64,000 nt of DNA from Abelmoschus esculentus (lineage: Eukaryota > Streptophyta > Magnoliopsida > Malvales > Malvaceae). Positions 55,113-64,000 of this stretch are shown here, in pieces. The notes beneath the pieces are model-generated. The model ran no database searches. It was not told the DNA's origin and saw only the letters and a program-made list of their open reading frames with translations. The stretch covers positions 20,072,001 to 20,136,000 of the forward strand of contig JAUCBN010000003.1 in assembly GCA_035048815.1 (NCBI GenBank). The letters are read 5' to 3'. A program made the position numbers and the translations under genes. The number at the start of each line of letters is the position of its first letter. The stretch's first letter is position 1.

Positions 55113-56815
55113 CTAAATATGCTCGACAAACAATGCCAAGACATTTTTCCAATAAAGTTTGGCATGAATCATATTGAACTCAACCATTCCCTGCCAACAA
55201 TCATCCCTCATTTTAAAACACCTTCCTTAGAAATACCTAACTGAATCACTTTGTTTTATTTTTACTTAGTTTATTTTATTCCTTCTCTTTAGTTTTCAAA
55301 GCGACCATTTTGAGCAATAATATTTTCTTACAAAATAAGTAAACATCGTAGCAATTAAATCCCTAACACAATCATTGTATGATCGATAATTCAACTTACC
55401 AAAGTTGTATTACTTATGGATCATGTATAATTGGATGCAAAAGAGTCTTTTAGCATCTTTTAATACCCATTTAGACATTGTTTTAAACCTTTTTTCAACA
55501 TAAACACATCTCTACTGAGTCCAAACAATCATCATGCTTGGATGTGTTCTCTAGCCTTTTCAAGAATCTAAAGCTTGCTTTTTATAATGTGGAATAAGTT
55601 CTTAGCTGTTAAAGAATATTGGGGATGATTTGGAGTCGTTGGGGATGATTTAGAGACATTAAGGATGATTTTCCAGTATGAATTATAGTTTTGATATAGT
55701 AGGTATCAGTGCACGACTTTGCTTATCGGTACCTATAAAAAGTAGAAAGAGTCATTGCAATTTGTCTGGGTGTACTGGTACTAGATACTAAAGGTATCGG
55801 TACAATATCTTGGGTATCGGTACTCGCATATGCATATTGATACTAGAGTTTCATTCTGATTTAAATTTTTTCGAGTTAATTTTATGAAATTTTGAATCGA
55901 GTCAAGATGAGTCGCGTATTTTTGCCTCAAGTTAAGTCGAGTTATTCGTTTTTTCGAATCTAGACGAGTTTTACTCACCCCATGATGTGGGTCAATTTCT
56001 TTATAATATTGGTTAACCCGACTCCGAGTCCCGGAACTCGAGTCATGATAGTGAACACGTCCGACAAACAATGCCAAGACACTTTTGCCAATAAAGGTTG
56101 GCATGAATCATGTTGAACCCAAGCATCCCTTGTCAATTGTTATCACTCATTTTAAAATGCATTCCTTATCAACACCTATTCGAATCACTTTGTTTTATTT
56201 TTACTTAGTTTATTTTATTACTTCTCTTTAGTTTTCAAAACGACCATTTTCAGCAACTCAAAAGAGACTCTAAGCATATTTGAATACCCATTTTCACATT
56301 TTTTAAACCTTTTTCCAGCATCAAACACATTTCTACCGAGTCCTAACAATCATCTTGCGTGGATGTATTCTCTAACCTTTTTAAGAGTCTCAAGATTGCT
56401 TTTATACTATGAAATAAGTTCTTAACCATTAGAGACCGTTGAGGATGATTTAGAGTCGTTGGGATGTTTTTCCATTTTGAATTACAGTTCTGATGTAGTA
56501 GGTATCAAAGCACGACTTCGTGTATCTATACCTACTAAAAATAGAAAGAGTCATTGCAATTTAGCTAGGTGTACTGGTACTAGATGCTAAAGGTATCAGT
56601 ACGATGCCTTATGTATCGATAATCGCATACGCACATCGATACTAGAATTTCATTCTGATTTGAATTTTTTTGAGTTGAGTTTATAAAATTTTTAAATCGA
56701 GTCAAGACGAGTTAATTATTTTTACCTTGAGTTAAATCAAGCTATTCGGTTTTCTCGAATCTAGTCTAGTCTTATTCACCCCTTCATGTGGGTCAATTTC
56801 TTTTTAAAGTGGGGC
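55075..56815 (-). repeat. Two tandem units of about 935 bp derived from an LTR element
   Basis: 55075-56007 and 56008-56815 run in parallel: the TCATGA-C LTR start, CGACAAACAATGCCAAGACA, TTGGCATGAATCAT, TCACTTTGTTTTATTTTTACTTAG, AACGACCATTTT, ACTTTGAGGAATGATTT-like motifs, GGTATC-GTACGAC, and finally GAGTCAAGA-GAG and TCGAATCTAG. The second unit lacks about 130 bp at 55320-55445. Non-coding. Confidence 0.75.
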
Positions 56816-56947
56816 AGATACAAGGACTATTTCTTTTTAAAGGGTATCAAAAAATTTTAAATGGTGTGTTATTTTTTATATTATATATTAAATTTATATT
56901 AGGAAAAAACATTCTAAAATATTTTAACACACCTTAATTAATATACA

Positions 56948-57914
56948 AGGTTAACTACACATATGACCACATAATTATGGATTGATGTCGATATGATCAC
57001 TATAATTTTAATTTGAACAAATATACAAAATAATTATTTAAGTGTTTTCAAAAGTGATATAATTATACATTTGGTCATCGTTACTTACACAATTTATCAT
57101 AATTTTAACGTGATCAAATAAATTATTTATTTAATTAAATAATGGCACGTTTTACAGAATGAAAAATTAAAACAAGAAAACCGGCGATGTATGGATTCAA
57201 ACTTTGGACCTCTTAGATAAAAAGCGAAGAGTTTACCACGAGAGTGAACAACGTGCTGTGACATTAACTATAATATATTTCCTCCATGAATTATCCAATT
57301 CTGTTCCAGAATTTGAGGGTCCTGCACTTTATTTTCAAAATTGTGTATGCTGGACAAGAAGTACAGTGAGTATGCTGGACAAGTGGGGCAATCGCCTTGC
57401 TCTGAAATTTCAAGAAAAGGGAAACTGAAATGTTTCTCAAAGTTGTGTTCGGGTTTTAAACATTTTCTGCCATTGTTACACCTTTTGTATTTTGCATTAA
57501 AAACATGATAGGTTATATTAAATATTATAATTCATATCATAGCATGTCCTTTAGCCTAATCTTAAATGCATTGTTTTTCATCAGGGAGATTACTTGTTGG
57601 AATCTATGCATGGACAATTTCCTTGATTTAATTTTTCTTCCCTTAATCGGGTGACATATATGGTAATTTTTTTCTGAATCAAGTGACACTTGGCATTATC
57701 TGATCGAAAGAGAAACAATTTAATTAATTAAATAAGAGTAATTAAAAACACCCAATCAATTGATGACATATATCAACACATAATTAAATAATTAATTTAT
57801 TTTTATTATATTAAAATCATAATCAAATTATATGATATATTTGTTAAAATTAAAAATATAGTGACCATATCGATACAAACTCCATAATTAAATGTTCATA
57901 TGTGTAGTTTACCT
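56948..57914. mobile_element. Mutator-type element with long inverted ends, possible Pack-MULE
   Basis: Long terminal inverted repeats of roughly 190 bp (about 56948-57145 and 57720-57914) start AGGTTAACTACACATATGA and AGGTAAACTACACATATGA. The flanks are a 9-bp duplication TAATATACA (56939-56947) and TAATATAGA (57915-57923), one difference; nine bases is the mark of Mutator elements. The 570-bp centre is less A/T-rich and does not look like the ends. It includes a 74-codon frame (57204-57428) and, at 57584, a T-rich run plus CAG before GGAGATTACTTG, resembling an intron acceptor. It may be a captured host gene piece. Confidence 0.75.
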
Positions 57915-58105
57915 TAATATAGATAGGTTCCACATATTTCTTTGCATGCTAATTTTTATTTTTATTAAAAATCATTATTGATACTCAATTTTTGAGAATA
58001 TCGATTTTAAAAATACTATAGTTATTGTTATAGATTAAAAAAATAATAGAAGTACCATATTTTTTTAAAATAAAAATCTAAACTACAATAGTAACCCAAT
58101 TCCTC

Positions 58106-58360
58106 GAGAAATTATATCATAGACGCGGCCTACCATGTCAGCCGTGGTCCCATCCAATAATAACCACCTACTTCACCACTAATCTCCAACTCATTTTTTT
58201 TTCAACCAATGAATCTTCACTCATAATTTGCATGTCATTTTAAAAATATAATTTCTGGAAGTTATATTAATTACATAGTTGATTAGTGGTGGAATGGGTG
58301 GTTTTCATTGGCTAGGGACCACGGCTGATGTGGTAGGCCGGGCCTATGATATAATCTCTC
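58106..58360. mobile_element. Mutator-type MITE, 255 bp
   Basis: Inverted repeats of about 80 bp (58106-58184 and 58281-58360) start GAGAAATTATATCATAG and GAGAGATTATATCATAG and continue through CGGCCTACCA, GTCAGCCGTGGTCCC and CACCACTAATC with few mismatches. The 9-bp target duplication is CAATTCCTC (58097-58105) and CAGTTCCTC (58361-58369). A 96-bp non-coding centre separates the arms. The transcript would fold into a long hairpin, a typical source of 24-nt siRNA. Confidence 0.9.
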
Positions 58361-58479
58361 CAGTTCCTCCGTATGGGTGTTCATAAAAACCCAACCGATA
58401 TATCATACAAAAAAATGAACTAAATGTTAGGTAACTCTTGAGTTGATCAATCGAATGAAATGATCAAGTGAAGAGTGAT

Positions 58480-58880
58480 TTCGTAAATTAAAATTTAAAA
58501 GGAGTAAGAGAAAAATGGAAAATTTGAACAGAAACAATTTTAGAGTGATTTAAACTTCAAACAAGATTTACGTCTACTACCGTAACATTGTACTTAAGAT
58601 TTCAACAATTCACTAATAGATTTTATCCTCTTTACTTGGATTATGAGAAAATCTTACAATTTGATCAAGCTTTATACCTAGACCTTGATCAAATATTACT
58701 CTATTATAAGAAAGGAATTGGTAAATTGAAATGTATCTTAACAAAGATTGATATTGTTTACCCAATTATAGAAAAATACTGTAAAACTTGAAATAAAAAT
58801 TACAATGAAATAAAAATTACTCAATTAGATTGAATTTTTGCTTGATTGATCCCAAAATGATTATTAGATGTTGTAGCAGC
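58480..58880 (+). repeat. Interspersed repeat, copy 2 (partner at 21986-22400)
   Basis: Colinear with 21986-22400 over about 400 bp, same orientation. A short ORF inside (58588-58791) is not kept in the other copy and is not treated as a gene. Confidence 0.55.
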
Positions 58881-59272
58881 TTTGGAAACTTGTAACTCTT
58901 CTTAGATTTCTATTTGTTTGGGTTGTTGGAGAGTTGAATATAGTCATTGAGGAGTAAATTTCTCGCATTAAATGTTGGTTTTCAATCCTTGATATCTATA
59001 CGCGAGAATATTATGTACTTAAAAATTTATTTTATTTTTTAATTTGAACTTTGTAAAATAAATTATATGAAAATCAAACTTAATTTTATTTTATTTAACA
59101 AAACTAATACAAATATTTAAAACTTTAAAACTTTTAAAATACACTCTCGTTTACTTTATTATATAATCTTAAAAAATAGTTCTACTTACTTTTCTTCCTT
59201 TTTATTATACTAAAATCAATTAAGACATAAAAGTATAAAAGTTTAAAACAAGTCATATGACATGATATGCAA
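58881..59272. other. AT-rich spacer
   Basis: No frame, repeat copy or element end identified. Confidence 0.4.
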
Positions 59273-60040
59273 CTAAGGAGTGTCCTCATCGTCCTTATCT
59301 TCATCTTGAACATTACCTAAAGATCGTCCATTCTATTCGCCAATAAATGCAGTAAATTATAAGTTCAAGGATGCTTGACGAATCTCAATAAAAAGGATAC
59401 AATTCTCCAAAGAAGTAAAGTGAGAATCAAAAACATCAAACCTATCTTTCATCTCATTGAAGTACGTGTTCATGATAGAAAACTTCCTATCGAGACAGGT
59501 CATAAGAACATCAAGGGAAGGAGCCATCGCTAAAGCTTATGAAGTATTCACCATTGATTCGAGTAGAATATTTGATGAAAGATTCACAAGACGAACCCAT
59601 TCACCATTATGATAGTGAAATTTAGCACAAAGTAGAGAGTGCTCATCAATGGGATTGGAAAAAAATAAAACTGAGTCGTAAGAATAATCTATTCTAACTT
59701 AGTGAACATGTAACTAAGGCAATCCCATAAGTAAAAGATGATAGAGAAGTATGTTTGTGACTTGACGAAAAGTAGACAACTTATCATTGGATGGTAGAAA
59801 TTACCATGTAGGCATAAGGCGAAGGACTCATTCATGAACATCTAGGTTAATAACAGAGCCACTATAACGAGGAAGGAATATATCTTCATCATCTAAGTCT
59901 ATGTCTTATAATCCTAAAAGGTTAGTAATTCTAGTAGAATCAAGAATTAAAATTCGATCTGTAAGAAAGAATTCAATAGCAACAATTTTAGTTTTTTCTT
60001 GACTCAAAATACGACAAACATTTGAATAAAAAATTAAAAA
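59273..60040 (-). pseudogene. Hidden Athila-type second-ORF relic on the minus strand
   Basis: One frame runs through about 250 codons with about nine stops (minus strand). Readable pieces: EKTKIVAIEFFLTDRILILDSTRITNLLG, DIDLDDEDIFLPRYSGSVINLDVHE, FLPSNDKLSTFRQVTNILLYHLL, YDSVLFFSNPIDEHSLLCAKFHYHNGEWVRL, then a coiled-coil-like MNTYFNEMKDRFDVFDSHFTSLEN and an acidic end DEDKDDEDTP at 59273. The layout (N-terminal 'ITNLLG' segment, central hydrophobic helices, C-terminal coil) matches the second ORF of Athila-group elements. Most stops are TAA/TAG/TGA at codons that could be CAA/CAG/CGA. Confidence 0.6.
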
Positions 60041-61289
60041 CACGATTACGCTATAAAAGTCTGGTTAAATTTAAAAAATTTATGAACTTCTAATCATGCA
60101 TTAAGGGAAGATAACAAAATTGAAATCGATCAAAATTCAAAGAAATGTATAGAAAGAATACGTTGTCTAAAGAATTTAAAGTTTTGGAATGAATTTAAAA
60201 TCATCCATGATATTAGGAAAACAAGTTCATTAAAACAATTTTTAAAGATATATATTAAGTTTGACTTTTTAATAATATCGAAAAAATATTACTTAATTCT
60301 ATATCTCTTCACATTCTTTTCTTTAGTGTCAAAGATTACCCTAAAAATTTTAAATTATATGGAAAACAATATATTCATAAACACAATATTTAATTCAAAA
60401 TAATAATCATATGAACAACATATTGTAACAAAATCTATATATTATATAGTTTGAAATAATATAGGAGTGTAAAAAGATTTTTTAGTAAATTAAAAAATAT
60501 ATGATATAAAATTTTATATTCGAATAAAAAATTAATTTTAAAAAATTATATTAAAATCTTTGAAACTCATAATATATACAATTTAAAATCTTAAAATTTG
60601 ATAATAAAAAATATATAAACAATAAAAACGAAAAAAATAAATAAAATAAGGTTTCTACTTTAAATTTGAATTTTGGTTGAATGAAGGGTTGATGATGCAC
60701 AAAACTTGTTGATTTTGTAAGGATTTGATAAAAAACACAAATTCTATCAAAGAGGTTAACGAAATTTAATGAAAAAATAGAGAGATTTGAGTAGTTTTTA
60801 TATTAGTGTTGACTAGGGTTTTAAGACTTAGAGTTAGTGTTGATGTAAAATTAGAAAAACTCAATTAAAACTCAATTAAAGCCTTCAGCAGTTATGCGTA
60901 TCAATAAGGTTATTACATATATTAGTCTCGTGCACAGGTACGACCTAAAGACATATCGATCCTTCTCCTGTATCAATAAAGACTTTACTCATATTAAAAT
61001 GCCTATTCAAAAACCTTGTATTGATACATTATATACCAGATCAATATAATTGATCATTTTTTTTATAAAATTAGCTAAAAAGAACTTAAAAAAAGATATT
61101 TTGCATGAACCTGTACACATGTATAAAATATGAGCACAAAGAGATGATAAAAATAACAAACTTTCTCTAACTATATGAATTAAAGCACATAGGATCAAAA
61201 ACACATTAACATGTAAACCAAACAATTTCAAGCATATTTTTAAGTTAAAAACAAAACCTCTAAGGTTCAAGAAAGGCTACTAAACCCTA
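60041..61289. other. AT-rich intergenic DNA
   Basis: No domain-bearing frame. It probably includes the 3' region of the minus-strand copia relic at 61290. No LTR pair was found. Confidence 0.4.
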
Positions 61290-61613
61290 AATCTCTCTTA
61301 AGAACCCTAAAATGTTCTTTATCTAATGGTTTTGTAAAGATATTCGATACATGGTTTAAGGTATCGACATATTCTAAAACTACATCTTATTTTAAGACAT
61401 GATACCTAATAAAATGATATATTACTGTTATACGCTGTTATAGAGTGTTGGATGACATTTTTAGTAAGACAAATAGCACTAATATTGTTACACTTAAGGG
61501 TATAGTACCTACATCAATTACATAATCTAAAACTTGTTTCACATAAAGAACTTGAGCAGAACAACTTCTAGTCGATATGTATTCCAGTTTAATGGTAGAT
61601 AAGGCTACACTAT
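61290..61613 (-). pseudogene. copia RNase H relic, cut by a solo LTR
   Basis: On the minus strand VALSTIKLEYISTRSCSAQVLYVKQVLDYV (ending at 61613), then a frameshifted part with LKQDVVLEYVDTL-like and NIFTKPLDKEHF-like segments. This is the C-terminal half of copia RNase H. The frame continues on the other side of the solo LTR at 63972-64000, which encodes W-F-F-K-K-Q-H-S directly preceding VALST. Confidence 0.8.
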
Positions 61614-62464
61614 TGTCACGACCCGGATTCAGATTTAAGTTTCGAGTTAACCTAAAATATTGGGCTTTGGTTTTGCACCATGGTTTTATATTGGGCCTTG
61701 TTGGGCTTGAGTGGTTTGGGGTCTTAGGAGTTTTAGGATAGGGACATTTTGGTAAATGTCTAAATAGTATGAAAATAAGGGCGAGGAGGTTTAATGTTTT
61801 GGAGGGGGATGATATCACCCTTCTTTCTCTTTTACTCCCTTCACCATCTTCTTTGAAGCAAGGAAAAAGAATTACAAAAAGGTTGAATCTTGGAGAGTTT
61901 GACAGAAAATCTCATTCTTGTGCTGAAGAAGAAGTTTTATAGCTCAAGAGATCTATTAAACACGGTTAAAGTTGAAAGGTTTGGAGAAGAAACAGGTTGA
62001 AGAGGGATATATAGGTTGAGTTCGAGTATGGATTTTTGGGAGCTTAAATCCAAGTCTTTTAGTATTTTTAAGCTCTAAATATCATTCTAAGATGTTTCTA
62101 ATCCATTTTTTATCTTTCTCTTATAGAGAAAGAGGTTGGTGAGCCCTCAAGAAGCTTTGGGAAGGGTAAAGTTTGAGGAAGAGGTAGGAGGACGAGTTGT
62201 TGTTCTTTCTACAAAGGTTGGTATTTCTCCAACTCTTAAGTATCATTCATTCAAAGTTTTGCCATGTATTGCATGTATAATGAGTTGGTTTGATATTTGA
62301 ATGCTTTGAATGACCTTTAATGGTGGATTATTGAATTGTTGATGAACCTTTGTGTTTAAGGTGTAAGAATGCTTAGAATCATCCCCCTGGCGTGTAGGAA
62401 TAAGTTGAGAGTCATTGTAATCGAATTCGGTAGAGTTCTAAGTGTTTGAGGGTTCAAAATCTGT

Positions 62465-62830
62465 ATTTTCGTATAGGGGTATCGATACTCTTAGTAGGAG
62501 TATCGATACCCTAAAGAGTAAACTAAGCTAAGAAAGACAAGCATTTCAGAACGCTCAACCCAAGTTTGGATATCGGAACTTCCAGTAGCAAAATGTATCG
62601 ATTCCTCATGTTAGGTGTATCGATACCTAAAAATCTAGTAACAAACAATTTCAATACCTCTTCAAGGGTGTACCGAAACTTGTGGCGTTTCGATAATCCA
62701 TATAGGAGTATCGATACGGTCGAGTCTTTCTTGGGTTAGCTGGACTGATTAAATTAGCGCATCGATACACGAAAGAGGTGTATCGACACTACATGCATTT
62801 CGATACCCCTTACAAGTGTATAGATACCGT
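62465..62830. repeat. Cluster of GTATCGATAC palindromes
   Basis: At least eight copies of GTATCGATAC or close variants, several in pairs about 25 bases apart separated by a C/T-A-A/G-rich spacer, for example 62470-62505 and 62700-62715. Diverged GGTATCGGTAC copies occur at 55690-55850, 56490-56645 and 19460-19545. Confidence 0.7.
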
Positions 62831-63179
62831 TGGGCATTTTGCCCAATAATTCTAATGGTTGAGTTGAGGATTCTATAAATAATATTAAGGGTTCATATAG
62901 GTTAATTCAGCTTATAAAAGAATACTAAAACTGAGAAATTGACACCTTAGCCTCATTTAGGTGGTTTTGGATAAAAGCATAGAAATCGATATGTATTCGA
63001 TACATAGTAGAGACCCAATGGATATTGATGGTATAATTATATGCTACGATAAGTTAGGGACCTTGCTTAGTGTTGATGGATCGCCTAGAGTTATAAATTA
63101 TATTACGGTGGTTCCTAAGGTTCCTGATACCCTTATTATATATTGACCAAAGTTTTGCAACACTCGAAGACTTTTCGAA

Positions 63180-63370
63180 CATAGGATCTCGATGCTTAGT
63201 GGAAACAGGCCAATTCAAAGATTCTTGATCAAACATTCCAAGCATGGATGTAGGATCCTGATGCTTAGTGGACGTGGGCCTCATCCTAGAGTATGAGATC
63301 CCGATGCTTAATGGACACGGACCCTACTCATAGTGTAAGATCCCGATGTTTAGTGGTCGTTGGTTGCACT
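63180..63370 (+). repeat. Short tandem repeat of GATCCCGATGCTTAGTGG units
   Basis: Four units (about 63182, 63251, 63295 and 63338) share AGGATC-C-GATGCTTAGTGGA-ACGGG-CC. Spacing is 69 and then about 44 bases. Non-coding, within the solo LTR. Confidence 0.75.
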
Positions 63371-63971
63371 AATTATATGTATATAAGATATACATGAGGT
63401 ATATGGGATTTATGAACTTGAGATACTATGTGGATCTCTCTTGATATTCATATGACATGGGTCGATATTTGTATATGCATATTATCTTGAGTTTAGAGGA
63501 ATATGGTAGCGCCATCGTACCCATGCTATATCATTATTTCAGGCTTCATATGCTTATTTATGACATGTTTGATGTGAAACGGTTGGTAGATTACACACTA
63601 AGCTTATGTATCTCTGTGTTTTGAAATGTATTTTTGTGCTTATATTAAGGAAAGCTTGTTCGGAGCAGCAACATCGTGGTGGGTTCAACATCGACGTTGT
63701 TGTCAGAATAGTGCTACTAGATATAGTAAGCTATGCACTTGTAGGACTCTATGTAATTGTAACTCTATTTTATTAATTAAGTCAAATGCTTTAAACGGTT
63801 TATAATATTTTGGAGTTCCAACTAATTTAAGTTATTCAAAATTTATGTTTTAATTGGAATTGAATTTTATGAAATTGTGTTGGACTTGAAATTGAATTTA
63901 TTTTTTGGGTTTTGAAAGAAATTTTGAAATACGGGTCCGGTCCAATGCGTCACCGGGTCGAGGGTATTATA

Positions 63972-64000
63972 ACTATGTTGTTTCTTAAAGAACCAAGATA
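63972..64000 (-). pseudogene. copia RNase H relic, upstream piece
   Basis: Minus-strand codons for W-F-F-K-K-Q-H-S join directly to VALST at 61613 once the solo LTR and one copy of ACTAT are removed. The relic continues beyond the window. Confidence 0.75.

Larger units (their letters stand above)
61614..63971 (+). mobile_element. Solo LTR, 2,358 bp, with ACTAT duplication
   Basis: Starts TGTCACGACCCGG and ends GGGTATTATA (the usual final CA changed to TA). The 5-bp duplication ACTAT is perfect at 61609-61613 and 63972-63976. The flanks join into one copia RNase H frame, which confirms both ends. No internal region is present, so it is a solo LTR. It carries a set of TATCGATA-type palindromes (62465-62830) and a short tandem repeat (63180-63370). 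A diverged truncated relative is at 54480-55112. The start motif is like Tekay/Del or related gypsy LTRs, but the lineage cannot be proved without the internal region. Confidence 0.92.

Noticed and set aside
58588..58791. 67-codon ORF with Tyr/Leu/Asp-rich sequence
   Set aside because: Lies in an interspersed repeat whose other copy at 21986-22400 does not keep the frame.

Overview
This window is nuclear DNA from a flowering plant, most likely a eudicot. It is AT-rich. Its elements carry Ty3/gypsy and Ty1/copia proteins with plant-type primer sites (tRNA-Asp, initiator tRNA-Met), and its one intact gene is a plant-specific RING/DUF1117 ubiquitin ligase. I cannot name the species. Apart from that gene (16531-17607, minus strand) nearly everything recognisable is mobile-element DNA in several nested layers. 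I see no rRNA, tRNA or CRISPR feature.

Layout. (1) 278-8423: a complete Athila-like LTR element with gag-protease and a second ORF but no reverse transcriptase or integrase, flanked by GCTTG duplications. (2) 8.4-15.5 kb: relic minus-strand LTRs, a hAT-type MITE nested in one of them (10845-11363), and an array of palindromic tandem repeats (13.6-14.3 kb). (3) 15.5-18.6 kb: the gene island with the RDUF-type ligase and a G-box promoter. (4) 18.8-31.6 kb: an RNase H fragment, a TRIM element (19588-19992), a complete but decayed copia element (22718-27453) that splits an Athila-type ORF relic, and the 3' part of a second copia element. (5) 31.7 to about 42 kb: a decayed Tat-lineage gypsy element, pierced by a solo LTR of the first family (32047-33430) and by a hAT element (38607-39413) lying inside its 3' tandem repeats. 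(6) 42065-51152: a minus-strand Tekay-type chromovirus with a C-terminal chromodomain. Its flanks do not match each other. (7) 51.2-61.6 kb: an Athila 3' half, a tandem LTR-derived repeat, two Mutator-type inverted-repeat elements (one possibly carrying a captured gene fragment), a hidden minus-strand ORF relic and a copia RNase H relic. (8) 61614-63971: a solo LTR that cuts the copia relic, flanked by ACTAT.

The elements explain one another. Each insertion interrupts an older recognisable sequence, and most boundaries are confirmed by target-site duplications, so relative ages can be read. Most premature stops in the Athila-like and Tekay copies are explained by C-to-T change at CAG, CAA or CGA codons, as expected for cytosine-methylated, silenced repeats.

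The least expected signal is in the copia element's 3' region (25971-26390): five tandem units of about 85 bp in which the stem arms differ between units but stay complementary, suggesting a conserved RNA fold. Other points of note are the gag-protease-plus-second-transcription-unit design of the first element and an expanded TGACGTCA-type array in one Tekay LTR.
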